This document shows, one piece after another, positions 25,595-34,598 of a stretch of DNA of 64,000 nucleotides (position 1 is its first letter; each line of letters begins with the position of its first letter). The translations under genes and the position numbers were made by a program. Origin of the DNA: Bacillota bacterium (GTDB lineage: Bacteria; Bacillota; Clostridia; Clostridiales; Clostridiaceae); the NCBI GenBank assembly GCA_023445445.1, contig JAEXLD010000060.1:1-64000 (forward strand), written 5' to 3'. The notes under the pieces were generated by a model that was not told where the DNA came from, searched no databases, and worked only from the letters and a program-made list of their open reading frames with translations.

Positions 25595-26740
25595 GTTTTA
25601 AAATGTTGTTGCTACAAATAGATTAGTAGGTAACTTCATAGCTAGGAAAATCTTTAATTTTTATATAATTAGCTTTTAGATAGTTATCTTTGAATAATGT
25701 AATTTGATTAATTAAATAGGTTTTATAATTATTTCTAAAATCTAAAATGTGCCAATTAAGATAATTTTCTAAGTACTTAGTTGCAACACCTCTAAATCTT
25801 ATTAACCATTTCTTAATATTAAGAGAAAAACTGTGGATAAATATGCTTTTTCGTGGAAGATGTTTATTAATATCTATAAGTTCTTCTGGTTGATTAGTTA
25901 TAATTTTATTTCTAATTAATTGTTGAACTAAATTTAATATTGATTTTTTTGATAAAGGGAGGGTTGAAGAATTATGTTTTTTAGCATAAACATCAAAATA
26001 TCTATCATTATAAGCTGAAATAATTGATTTCTCAGATATATTATGAGCAAAGTTTTTATATATTGCTGGCAATGAAATAGTGTACCTACTTATAGGTTTT
26101 GAAATAATTGTATTAGTACTGTCCATACCACAAGCTATAAATATATTGTCCTTTCGATTATATTTGGATGCTCTATTACCCTTGAAGTTTTCTTTAATTA
26201 TTATTTTGCTTACTTCAATATAATTTTCAAGACGCTTATTATTATTTTCTAATTGAGTAATTAATATTTTATGTCTCCAGAAGAATGAAGTAGCCAAATT
26301 TATTTTTAATGTTTCAGCACACTCTCTAAGGGATTTGCCATTGTTCATTAAGATTACATATTTAAGCCAAAGATCTACTGATTTTTTTGAATTATAAAAT
26401 AAGGTATTAGTTTTTTGGGAAAAGGTTTTTTTACAATTCTCATTTGTGCATCTAAATCTTTGGATTCCTTTGTATTTTCCATACTTTATAAAAGCTGTAC
26501 CATTACAATGTGGACAGCTACTAACTTTTACATCTTTTAGAATATCAATTAATGTTAAATTGTTTTGATATTTAGTCACTATATTAAGTTCATTGTCGCT
26601 ATAATTATGATTTATGGTATCTATATTCCAGAAAAATGACATAGTAATCTCCTTAAAGTTTCTTTATCTAATATTTCAATTATTGACATTAATAGCAAAT
26701 AATAATCCATAAATTTTATTTAACAACAATATTTTAAAAC
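25595..26740. mobile_element. IS1595-like insertion element, probably old
   Basis: The transposase-like gene is bracketed by imperfect terminal inverted repeats: GTTTTAAAATGTTGTTGCT at 25595-25613, and at 26722-26740 the inverse of GTTTTAAAATATTGTTGTT, 17 of 19 identical. The outer bases at the right end read GGCTCT on the minus strand, as in IS1595-family ends, but the left end has lost that hexamer. No matching 8-base target duplication could be found, which suggests an old insertion. Confidence 0.65.
25623..26642 (-). CDS. IS1595-like transposase with altered catalytic positions
   Basis: The 339-residue protein has the IS1595/ISXO2 layout: an N-terminal zinc ribbon (CPHCNGTAFIKYG ... FRCTNENCKKTF), a helical HTH-like segment (LRECAETLKINLATSFFWRHKI), and the family ending RFRGVATKYLENYLNWH. 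Where active relatives have a V-D-E-T/S-Y/F-type motif followed by S-F-K-G, this one reads EVSKIIIKENFKG, so the first catalytic Asp seems absent. The second expected Asp aligns with SAYNDRYFDVYAKKHN and also seems changed. The frame is nevertheless full length. It is probably inactive for transposition, or domesticated. The residue alignment was made by eye from memory of the family. Confidence 0.75.
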   Translation of the reverse strand: MSFFWNIDTINHNYSDNELNIVTKYQNNLTLIDILKDVKVSSCPHCNGTAFIKYGKYKGIQRFRCTNENCKKTFSQKTNTLFYNSKKSVDLWLKYVILMNNGKSLRECAETLKINLATSFFWRHKILITQLENNNKRLENYIEVSKIIIKENFKGNRASKYNRKDNIFIACGMDSTNTIISKPISRYTISLPAIYKNFAHNISEKSIISAYNDRYFDVYAKKHNSSTLPLSKKSILNLVQQLIRNKIITNQPEELIDINKHLPRKSIFIHSFSLNIKKWLIRFRGVATKYLENYLNWHILDFRNNYKTYLINQITLFKDNYLKANYIKIKDFPSYEVTY

Positions 26741-26938
26741 AGAGCCTGAGCCTCTTAGAGTATTAAACCAAGAGCTTTAAGTGGCAAATAAAATTATAAT
26801 GAAATAATATAAAATTCAATTGTATTAAGCTTTTCTTAAGAAATTTTTATGTTTATTATTAAGATATATATTTTAAAATATAAATATAGGTTCAGAATAT
26901 GATAAACTTATATTTAGAACAGATGGGGAGTTGATGTT

Positions 26939-27652
26939 GTGAGTAAAGAAAGAATATTAATAGTTGATGATGAAAAAGAAATAAGAGATTTAATAGATAT
27001 ATACTTAAAGGGTGAAAATTATGAAACTTTAAAGGCTGAAAATGGAGAAGAAGCATTAAAAATTTTAGAAAATAATGATGTTGATTTAATAATTTTAGAT
27101 ATAATGATGCCTAAAGTTAATGGTATAGAAGCCTGTTTAAAGATTAGGGAAGAAAGGGAAATGCCAATAATTATGCTTTCAGCTAAGTCAGAAGATATGG
27201 ATAAAATTTTAGGACTAAATACTGGAGCAGATGATTATTTAACAAAGCCATTTAATCCATTGGAATTAGTAGCTAGAGTTAAATCACAACTTAGAAGATA
27301 TAAAAAGTTTAACAAGATAACATTGGAATTAGAAAGCCAAAAGCAACATGAAAATATACTAGAAATTGATGAGTTAACTGTTAACTTAGAAACTCATGAG
27401 GTTTTTAAAGATGGAGAAGAAATAAAGCTTACTCCTACTGAGTTCGATATATTAGTTTTACTTGGAGAAAATAGGGGAAAGGTATTTAGTATAGAAAATA
27501 TATATAATAGTGTTTGGAAACAAGATTTTATGCAGTCTGACAACACAGTTATGGTACATATAAGGAAGGTTAGAGAAAAAATAGAGGAAGATCCTAGAAA
27601 GCCTAAATATATCAAGACAGTATGGGGGGTAGGATATAAAATTGATAGGTAA
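26939..27652 (+). CDS. OmpR/PhoB-family response regulator
   Basis: This is a DNA-binding response regulator of a two-component pair. Residues 1-120 form the receiver domain with the acidic pair (VDDEKE), phosphoacceptor Asp in LIILDIMMPKVNG and the conserved LTKPFNPLELVARV. Residues of about 135-235 are a winged-helix effector (EIKLTPTEFDILVLLGENRGKVFSIENI; DNTVMVHIRKVREKI). The 237 residues are typical. The GTG start follows GGGGAG. The kinase gene overlaps its 3' end by 11 bases. VanR-like in general pattern, but the regulon is unknown. Confidence 0.92.
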   Translation: MSKERILIVDDEKEIRDLIDIYLKGENYETLKAENGEEALKILENNDVDLIILDIMMPKVNGIEACLKIREEREMPIIMLSAKSEDMDKILGLNTGADDYLTKPFNPLELVARVKSQLRRYKKFNKITLELESQKQHENILEIDELTVNLETHEVFKDGEEIKLTPTEFDILVLLGENRGKVFSIENIYNSVWKQDFMQSDNTVMVHIRKVREKIEEDPRKPKYIKTVWGVGYKIDR

Positions 27653-29231
27653 ACAAAAGGAAAAGAAGGAGAAAATAAAAAAGGAAAGGGTTGGACTAAT
27701 TAAAAGATTAAAAAAATTAGTAGTAAATATATTTTATAAATTCTATAATTCTAGGTTTGGAAGTATAATTAGAAGAATTTTAGAGTGGCTATTAAAAAAT
27801 ATAGAAAAAAGCATTAGATTTGAACTAATGGTGGTTTTTGCTATATGTTTTGTTGCAGCATTTTTATTTTATGGATTTGCTAATAATATTCTTGCCCAAA
27901 ATAGAACTGTTACTAAGATTCAGTACGATTCAGAGGATATACAATATAAAGCAAATTCCGTTGCTAGAGAATTAATTTCTAGTGAATATTATTATGACAG
28001 TAATACTGAATCTTATGGAATAAAAGGTTTAGAGGATAAAGTAGCTATAATGGATGTATTAAATAGATTTAATAATGGGAAAGCAAAAATATATTTAACT
28101 GATTTAGATGGGAACATTCTTTATAATATTAATGGAGACGGTCAGGATAAGCTAGATATATATACTATTTTAGATAAAAGCAGCACTATTCAAGATGAAG
28201 GTGCAGAAAGAACTTATCTTTATCCAGTTAATATAAATAGTGATAGAGCCTATCTTATTTATTTTGAATCTCCTATACCATATCTTTCATATGAATATTA
28301 TATTGATACAAATTCATTTCTAGCACTTATTTTATCTGTAATTGTGTTTATTTCTATATTTATAATAATTACTAATAAGAAAATGAAGTATATGGAAGAA
28401 ATTGCAGCTGGAGTTAGAATGATTTCTAGTGGAGATTTGTCTTATAGAGTAGAAGAAAAAGGTAAGGATGAAATTAAAAATTTAGCTGAGAATATTAATA
28501 ATATGGCATCAGAAATACAAGATAGAATGGAAGCTGAAAGAAGAGCAGAGAAAACAAAAAGTGAGCTGATAACAAATGTTTCTCATGATTTAAGAACTCC
28601 ACTTACTTCAGTTATGGGGTACATAGGATTAATTAAAGATGGCAAGTATGAAGATGATGATATGATGAAAGAATACTTAGATATTGCTTTTAACAAATCA
28701 AATCAATTAAAAGAGTTAATTGAAGATTTATTTGAATACACTAAAATTAATAATCAAGGAATTGTATTAGAAAAGAATAAAGTGAATATAGTTGAATTTT
28801 TATCTCAAATTATAGAAGAATATATACCTTTATTTGAAGAAAACGAAATAGAGGTAGTAAAGAAATTTGTAGATGAAAAATCTATAGTAGAAATTGATGC
28901 AAGTAAAATGGTTAGAGTTTTTGAAAATTTATTTTCTAATGCTATTAAGTACTCATATAAACCAGGTAAAGTAACAGTATCTACATTTGAAAAAGAAGGA
29001 TATGTTACTATAGTAATTAATAATAAAGGGGAAAGTATTCCGAAAGAAAAGGTTGAAAGATTATTTGATAGATTTTATAGAGTGGATGAAGCAAGAAATT
29101 CTAATGTTAAGGGAAGTGGACTTGGGCTTGCAATATCAAAAAATATAGTAAATTTACATGATGGAGAAATTTGGGCTGAATCTGTAGGGAATAATATAGG
29201 TTTCTATATAAAGTTAAAATGCATTAATTAA
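27642..29231 (+). CDS. Sensor histidine kinase, VanS-like
   Basis: The membrane-bound partner of the upstream regulator. A Lys-rich cytoplasmic N-terminus of about 45 residues precedes the first membrane helix (about 60-85), then an extracytoplasmic sensor of about 130 residues, a second helix (about 225-245), HAMP (RMISSGDLSYRVEEKG), HisKA with the phospho-His in LITNVSHDLRTPLTS, and the ATPase domain (FSNAIKYS; GSGLGLAISKNIV). The TTG start at 27642 lies inside the regulator gene and is preceded by AGGAT; coupling is likely. 529 residues. The signal is unknown; nearby wall-related genes (GH25, VanW) hint at envelope sensing, which is an inference. Confidence 0.9.
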   Translation: MIGKQKEKKEKIKKERVGLIKRLKKLVVNIFYKFYNSRFGSIIRRILEWLLKNIEKSIRFELMVVFAICFVAAFLFYGFANNILAQNRTVTKIQYDSEDIQYKANSVARELISSEYYYDSNTESYGIKGLEDKVAIMDVLNRFNNGKAKIYLTDLDGNILYNINGDGQDKLDIYTILDKSSTIQDEGAERTYLYPVNINSDRAYLIYFESPIPYLSYEYYIDTNSFLALILSVIVFISIFIIITNKKMKYMEEIAAGVRMISSGDLSYRVEEKGKDEIKNLAENINNMASEIQDRMEAERRAEKTKSELITNVSHDLRTPLTSVMGYIGLIKDGKYEDDDMMKEYLDIAFNKSNQLKELIEDLFEYTKINNQGIVLEKNKVNIVEFLSQIIEEYIPLFEENEIEVVKKFVDEKSIVEIDASKMVRVFENLFSNAIKYSYKPGKVTVSTFEKEGYVTIVINNKGESIPKEKVERLFDRFYRVDEARNSNVKGSGLGLAISKNIVNLHDGEIWAESVGNNIGFYIKLKCIN

Positions 29232-29299
29232 ATATTAAAGTAACCTTTTAGAAAGATAATTAATAAATTGATATAGAGATTATTTTTCTTGGAGGAAAA

Positions 29300-30241
29300 A
29301 TGCAAAATAAAAATCCTAACAGTACTTTTGGAATAGACATAAATGAATATACTCAAAATGTTAATTTTGAAACCTTAGCAAGGACTATTGACTTTTTATA
29401 TCTAAGATCTTCAGGTTCTGGATCAGGAAGGTTTAGAGTAGATAAAAAGTTTTTGGAATATGCTAAAGCAGCAAGAAATTACGGAATACCAGTCGGAGCT
29501 TATCACTTTGGAGTGCCTTCTTATGATTTAACTACTGCCGATTCACAATGTAATGATTTTATTAACATATTGCAGGAGGGCTTTGGAAATAAAAATTATG
29601 GTGATTTATTACCTGTATTAGATATAGAAACTCCTGTAGATAATAAAATAAGTACAAAGGCACTAATAGATTGGATAGAAAGATTTAGAAAATGTTTTGA
29701 GAAAAAAACTAGAAGAAGATTAATGTTATACACAGGGGCTTTCTTTATTGAGCTTTATAATGATTTTAAATTGCCAGATGGAAGTCAGCCACTAAAGAGT
29801 ATGCCACTTTGGATAGCATTATATACAAACGTACCAGTTAATCCACCATATCCACCAGATTTAGGTGGCTGGAAAAGATGGAGAATATGGCAATACAGTG
29901 AAGGTGAAGTAGTTCAAGGAGTTGGAAATCCTGTAGATGCAAACTGGGGACCAGATAATTTAGATGAATTGATGCAACCAAAACAAGTTAGCAATTTGAA
30001 AGCTGTAAAAGAAGGTAATATGTTAAAGGTAACTTGGAACAAAAACACTGATTCAGATCTTTTAGGATATAATATTTTTGCTAATGGTTATTGGATTGGT
30101 ACTGTTGATAAAAACGATAATAGTTTTGAAATTAAGTTATCTGAGCTACCAGTGAAGACCAACGTACCAGTAACTATATCTATAGAAGCCTTTGACTATG
30201 ATGGAGAAACATCTCAAGTAAGAAGCAAAGTAACTGTATAA
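29300..30241 (+). CDS. GH25 muramidase-like protein with a fibronectin III-type C-terminus
   Basis: Residues of about 8-220 are a glycoside hydrolase 25 (lysozyme) barrel: GIDINEY with Asp13, GAYHFGVPSYDLTTA, and LPVLDIET, with Asp108 and Glu110 as the catalytic D-x-E pair. Residues of about 228-313 look like a fibronectin III domain (VSNLKAVKEGNMLKVTWNKNTDSD...). There is no signal peptide, which suggests release by lysis or action in the spore or forespore. The size and lack of export signal recall the clostridial cortical-fragment lysozyme SleM, but identity is not claimed. A GGAGGA site precedes the ATG. It follows the two-component genes by 68 bases. Confidence 0.8.
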   Translation: MQNKNPNSTFGIDINEYTQNVNFETLARTIDFLYLRSSGSGSGRFRVDKKFLEYAKAARNYGIPVGAYHFGVPSYDLTTADSQCNDFINILQEGFGNKNYGDLLPVLDIETPVDNKISTKALIDWIERFRKCFEKKTRRRLMLYTGAFFIELYNDFKLPDGSQPLKSMPLWIALYTNVPVNPPYPPDLGGWKRWRIWQYSEGEVVQGVGNPVDANWGPDNLDELMQPKQVSNLKAVKEGNMLKVTWNKNTDSDLLGYNIFANGYWIGTVDKNDNSFEIKLSELPVKTNVPVTISIEAFDYDGETSQVRSKVTV

Positions 30242-30250
30242 TTTTAATTT

Positions 30251-30296
30251 GAAAAAGATGAAAATTTTGATATGATATAATTTTCATCTTTTTTAC
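30251..30296 (+). terminator. Rho-independent terminator after the GH25 gene
   Basis: AAAAAGATGAAAATT and AATTTTCATCTTTTT form a long hairpin with an 11-base loop and a T run, ten bases after the stop. Confidence 0.8.
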
Positions 30297-30455
30297 TTAT
30301 GTTTATAGATTTTTTACATATGTTTATAGAATGGGAATCATTTCATATAAAAAAATAAATAATATTGTTAGATTTATATTAAATTTGACTAAAAAATATA
30401 ATATAATAGTATAGACATATGTATTATTAGGGCTAGTTAGAAAGGAGTGGGGCAG

Positions 30456-31961
30456 ATGAAAAAAATAAACAAAAATTCATTAGTAGCTGCAGCTGTAATA
30501 ATTATTTTAGTTATTGTAGGAATTATAGGATATGTTTTTTCGGTTAGTAGAAAAGTTGCAGCTTGGGAAAATAAAATTTACCCAGAAATTAGTGTTTATG
30601 GTGTAAACATAGGTGGATTAAATAAAGAGGATGCAATAAAGTTATTAGAAGAAAAGGCACCAAATTTAATTGTGGACAAGAAACTAATTGTTTTAGCAGC
30701 AGATAAAACTTTAGAATTAAGTTATGATACTTTAAATATAAGTTATGATGCTGAATCAGTAGTGGATGAAGCGCTAGCCTATGGAAAAGATAAGGGGATA
30801 TTTTCTAAGAATTCTTTAATAAAGGGAAAGAAGCCAATAGAATTAAATGGTAAAGTTGATTTTGATGAAGAAGCTTTATTAGCTTTTGAAAATAAGGTTT
30901 TAGAAGAAGTTAATATTGAACCTAAAAATGCATCTATAAATATTAATTCAGGTAATATCTCAATTGTTAAAGAAGAATCAGGTAAAACTATAGATAAAGA
31001 GGAGCTTCACAATAAATTAGTAGAAAGTATTACTGGAAATCCAAGTAATGATGTAGAACTTACTTTTGAATTAAAGGATCAAGAAGCTAAGGTAAAATCA
31101 ACTGATTTAGAAAGAATAACAGGAAAAATTAGTGAATATAGTAGCCATTATAATAATACTGGAGATGGTAGAGTTAGAAATATGGAAATAGCTGCTGGAA
31201 TAATTAATGGGACAATAGTTATGCCAGGAGAAGAGTTTAGCTATAATGGATTAATAGGAGATACAACTCCAGATAAGGGGTATGAAAAAGCTAATACTTA
31301 CGTAGGAAATAAAATAGTTCCTGATTATGGTGGAGGTATTTGCCAAGTATCAACAACTTTATATAGAGCTGTTATGAGAGCTAACATTAGATCAACTGAA
31401 AGAATGAATCATTCTTTAACAGTTTCATATTCTGAACCAGGTTTAGATGCTACAGTTGCTAATGGAGTAGTGGATTATAAGTTTGTAAATACTTACGATT
31501 TCCCTATATATATTCAAGGGTATGTTAGTGGTGGAGTAGTAAACTTTACTATATACGGAAATGTTGAAGCTATGGGGAATAAAACTTATGAATTAGTAAA
31601 TGAAGTTCATGAAAAATATGATCCTAAAAAGAAATACGAAGATGATCCAACTATGGAAGTAGGAACAGAAAAAGTAGTTTCATATGGGATGCCAGGTTAT
31701 AAGGCAAGCTCCTATCAAGTTACTTATGAAAATGGAGTTGAAGTAAATAGAGAGTTTATTGCTACTGATATTTATTTAACAACTGATACTGTTGTTAAGA
31801 AAGGTACTAAGAAAAAGGAAGAGCCAAAGAAGGAAGAACCTAAAAAAGAGGAACCAAAACAAGAGGAGAATCAAACTCAAAAGCCTCAAGACTCAAATAA
31901 TAACAGTGAAAAACCAAATGAAGAAACTACTAATGATACTGAGAACAAACCAAATCAATAA
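30456..31961 (+). CDS. VanW/YoaR-type cell wall protein with G5 domain
   Basis: A membrane-anchored wall protein. An N-terminal helix (about 8-30) acts as signal anchor; residues of about 35-220 are YoaR-like putative peptidoglycan-binding repeats; about 225-360 is the VanW domain (GIINGTIVMPGEEFSYNGLIG, VPDYGGGICQVSTTLYRAV); about 375-450 resembles a G5 domain. The C-terminal 50 residues are a Lys/Glu/Pro tail with repeated KKEEP units, suited to spanning or contacting the wall. The ATG at 30456 is best placed behind AAAGGAG; the upstream GTG at 30447 overlaps that site. The exact role of VanW domains is not known. Confidence 0.85.
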   Translation: MKKINKNSLVAAAVIIILVIVGIIGYVFSVSRKVAAWENKIYPEISVYGVNIGGLNKEDAIKLLEEKAPNLIVDKKLIVLAADKTLELSYDTLNISYDAESVVDEALAYGKDKGIFSKNSLIKGKKPIELNGKVDFDEEALLAFENKVLEEVNIEPKNASININSGNISIVKEESGKTIDKEELHNKLVESITGNPSNDVELTFELKDQEAKVKSTDLERITGKISEYSSHYNNTGDGRVRNMEIAAGIINGTIVMPGEEFSYNGLIGDTTPDKGYEKANTYVGNKIVPDYGGGICQVSTTLYRAVMRANIRSTERMNHSLTVSYSEPGLDATVANGVVDYKFVNTYDFPIYIQGYVSGGVVNFTIYGNVEAMGNKTYELVNEVHEKYDPKKKYEDDPTMEVGTEKVVSYGMPGYKASSYQVTYENGVEVNREFIATDIYLTTDTVVKKGTKKKEEPKKEEPKKEEPKQEENQTQKPQDSNNNSEKPNEETTNDTENKPNQ

Positions 31962-31986
31962 AAAAATTAAATAAATAATAAGAATT

Positions 31987-32020
31987 AAAAAACATTTTAC
32001 TTTTGGTAAAATGTTTTTTT
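31987..32020 (+). terminator. Rho-independent terminator
   Basis: AAAAACATTTTAC and GTAAAATGTTTTT form a 13-bp hairpin with a T run. Confidence 0.85.
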
Positions 32021-32093
32021 ATATTTAAGATTATTGTAGAAAACTTTTGCAAATGATATTATATAATATAAGAAATTATCAAAGGAGTTTTTT

Positions 32094-32930
32094 ATGACAT
32101 ACAAAATGATCTGTATAGATATGGATGGAACTTTACTTGGTAAGGGCAGAAAAGTATCTAAAGAAAGTAAGGAAGTTATAAAAAAGATATATGATAAAGG
32201 TGTTGAAATAGTAGTAACAACAGGAAGAATATATAATAATGCGGCATATTATTCTCATCTTTTAGGCGTAAAATCACCTGTAATTGCTGCTAATGGAGCA
32301 GTTGTTAGGGATAAGTATAATAATAGAGTGATATATGAGAATACCATAGAAACAGATGTATGTGTAAGACTTATTGAACTTTTATATAAGATGGGTTTTT
32401 TCTTTCATTTTTATACACTAGATAGTATTTATTGTGGGGATAAAATAACTAAATTAGGTACTGAAATATACATGACTAAACAAGTAGGTTTTGAAAATTT
32501 AAAAATTAATTATCATATTATAAATAATTTAGAAGAATGGAAAAAGTTCTTTAAAAAGAATAATGGACAAATTACAAAATGTATAGCTTTTTCTACAAAG
32601 CCTAGCAAAATTGCAGCTTTAAAGAAGGAGCTTAATAATATAGAGGATATTGTCTATTTTGGGTCTGGATCAAGAAGTGTAGAAATTAATAATAAAGGTG
32701 TATCTAAAGGTAGGGCAGTAAAAGCCCTTGCTGATTACTATGGATTCACAAGAGAAGAAATAGTATGTATAGGTGATAATGAAAATGATATATCGATGAT
32801 TGAGTATGCAGGCCTTGGAGTTGCAATGGGAAATGCTATAGATGAAGTTAAGGCTTTAGCAGACTATATTACGGATACCAATAAAGAAAATGGAGTTGCA
32901 AAAGCAATAAAGAAAATTTTCAATGTATAA
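32094..32930 (+). CDS. HAD-superfamily hydrolase, Cof type
   Basis: A cytoplasmic phosphatase of the Cof/YidA subfamily acting on small phosphorylated metabolites. The catalytic motif I DMDGTLLGKG is at residues 9-18, motif II lies in VVTTGRIYNN, and motif IV is IGDNENDISMI near residue 225. The 278 residues match the IIB cap class. A CAAAGGAG site precedes the ATG. It is apparently monocistronic, with splB 52 bases later. The substrate is not predictable. Confidence 0.88.
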   Translation: MTYKMICIDMDGTLLGKGRKVSKESKEVIKKIYDKGVEIVVTTGRIYNNAAYYSHLLGVKSPVIAANGAVVRDKYNNRVIYENTIETDVCVRLIELLYKMGFFFHFYTLDSIYCGDKITKLGTEIYMTKQVGFENLKINYHIINNLEEWKKFFKKNNGQITKCIAFSTKPSKIAALKKELNNIEDIVYFGSGSRSVEINNKGVSKGRAVKALADYYGFTREEIVCIGDNENDISMIEYAGLGVAMGNAIDEVKALADYITDTNKENGVAKAIKKIFNV

Positions 32931-32982
32931 ATACTAGTATGGATGATTTTATTTATAAGCATAATATATAAGAGGTGATATT

Positions 32983-33987
32983 ATGTTTATACCACAAAAG
33001 GTAGTATTTGAAGAAAAAGCTTTAAAATTTTCATTAGGAGAAGAGCTTTTAAATAATTTCAAAAAACAAGGAATTGAAATTGAAGTTAATAAAACTGGAA
33101 GGGTAAATGGATCAAAGGATGATGCTGTAAAAAAGTTTTTTGATAGCAAAAGAACCCTAGTTGTGGGAGTTAAAGGAAATGCAAAATTTCTAAATTGTAA
33201 GCCTTCAGCCCATTACCAACTTCCTTTAGTAAGTGGATGTATGGGAATGTGCGAATACTGTTATCTAAATACTCAGCTAGGAAAAAGACCTTATGTGAAA
33301 ATTTATGTTGACATAGATAATATACTAGATAGAGCCTTTGAATATGCAAATGAAAGGCTTCCACAAATAACAATATTTGAAGGTTCAGCTACATCCGATC
33401 CAATTCCAGTTGAAAGATATACTCATGGATTAAGTAAAGCCATAGAAGCATTTGGTGAAAATGAACACACAAGATTTAGATTTGTAAGCAAATATTCTGA
33501 TGTAGAGCCATTTATAGGATTAAACCATAATAATCACACAGAAATTAGATTTAGCATAAATTCACAAGAAATAATAAAAAAATATGAACATGGAACTGAT
33601 AGTGCAGAGAAAAGAATAGAAGCTGCAAAAAAAGTAAAGCAAGATGGATATAAAATAGGATTTCTAATAGCTCCAGTATTTTTATATGAAGGCTGGAAAG
33701 AAGATTACAATAAATTATTAGATAAAGTACAAAAAGAATTCCAAGGAGAAGAAATTACATTTGAAGTAATAACACATAGATTTACAGAAAGAGCAAAAAA
33801 TAATATTCTTACTATATATAAGGATTCTTCCTTACCAATGAAAGAAGAGGATAGAAAATTTAAGTATGGACAGTTTGGTTATGGAAAATATATATATAAA
33901 GATGATGATATGAAAGAAATAAAAGAATTTTTTACAGAGAGATTAAATAGGGATTTTGGAGAGAAAAGTATTTTATATATTGTTTAG
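32983..33987 (+). CDS. splB: Spore photoproduct lyase, clostridial type
   Basis: This radical-SAM enzyme reverses the spore photoproduct thymine dimer during germination. The Cys-X3-Cys-X2-Cys cluster motif SGCMGMCEYCYLNT has Cys86, Cys90 and Cys93, and the C-terminal part (TFEVITHRFTERAKNNIL, KFKYGQFGYGKYIY) matches SplB. The Bacillus H-atom donor Cys141 aligns with Ala136 in FEGSATSDPI, while a different Cys72 lies ahead of the cluster, as remembered for the Clostridium acetobutylicum enzyme. The 334 residues are normal. AGAGGTGATATT precedes the ATG. No splA regulator gene is adjacent. Confidence 0.93.
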   Translation: MFIPQKVVFEEKALKFSLGEELLNNFKKQGIEIEVNKTGRVNGSKDDAVKKFFDSKRTLVVGVKGNAKFLNCKPSAHYQLPLVSGCMGMCEYCYLNTQLGKRPYVKIYVDIDNILDRAFEYANERLPQITIFEGSATSDPIPVERYTHGLSKAIEAFGENEHTRFRFVSKYSDVEPFIGLNHNNHTEIRFSINSQEIIKKYEHGTDSAEKRIEAAKKVKQDGYKIGFLIAPVFLYEGWKEDYNKLLDKVQKEFQGEEITFEVITHRFTERAKNNILTIYKDSSLPMKEEDRKFKYGQFGYGKYIYKDDDMKEIKEFFTERLNRDFGEKSILYIV

Positions 33988-34078
33988 AGGCTATTTTATA
34001 AAATAATATGTTAATAATTAATAAATGACTTTGACTAATGTGGCCCCATATAGTATTATTTTTAATAGGTGTTAAATA

Positions 34079-34105
34079 AGTAAGGTTATAAAATCTTACT
34101 TTTTT
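34079..34105 (+). terminator. Terminator between splB and trmL
   Basis: AGTAAG (34079-34084) and CTTACT (34095-34100) with a run of T end splB transcription. The T run merges with the leader of trmL. Confidence 0.6.
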
Positions 34106-34121
34106 GTTGGAGGTCATTAAA

Positions 34122-34583
34122 ATGAATTTAAATATAGTTTTATATCAACCAGAAATCCCACAAAATACAGGGAATATTGCAAGAACCTGTGTTTTAACTA
34201 ATTCAACTTTACATCTAATTAAACCTATGAAGTTTACAATTGATGATAAACAAGTGAAAAGGGCTGGATTAGATTATTGGAGCGAACTAAAACTTGAAAT
34301 GCATGAAAGTTACGAAGATTTTATGAAAAAGTACGGAGATAAAAAAATATACTTAGCAACAACTCATGGTGGTGAACATTATGATGAAGTTTCCTTTAAA
34401 GAAGGAGATTTTATAATGTTTGGTAGAGAATCAGCAGGTGTTCCAGAAGAAGTGCATAAGGCACATGAAGGAATAAGAGTTCCAATGATTAAAACTAGCA
34501 CAAGAAGTTTAAATCTTTCAAATACAGTAGCAATAATTGCTTATGAAGCCTTAAGACAGATTGGTTTTCCTGAAATGAAATAA
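34122..34583 (+). CDS. trmL: tRNA (cytidine/uridine-34 2'-O)-methyltransferase
   Basis: A SPOUT-class methyltransferase that modifies the wobble ribose of tRNA-Leu. The trefoil-knot motifs are clear: YQPEIPQNTGNIARTC at the start, MFGRESAGVPEEVHKAHEG and MIKTSTRSLNLSNTVAI at the end. The ATG at 34122 follows TTGGAGG; the upstream in-frame TTG is part of that region. The 153 residues match TrmL/YibK. It is followed by a DegV gene 15 bases later. Confidence 0.93.
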   Translation: MNLNIVLYQPEIPQNTGNIARTCVLTNSTLHLIKPMKFTIDDKQVKRAGLDYWSELKLEMHESYEDFMKKYGDKKIYLATTHGGEHYDEVSFKEGDFIMFGRESAGVPEEVHKAHEGIRVPMIKTSTRSLNLSNTVAIIAYEALRQIGFPEMK

Positions 34584-34598
34584 TTAGGGGGAATATGA

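Noticed and set aside
31792..31974. Lys-rich + strand ORF at the end of the VanW gene
   Set aside because: It is a frame-shadow of the repetitive Lys/Glu/Pro tail, with no ribosome site.
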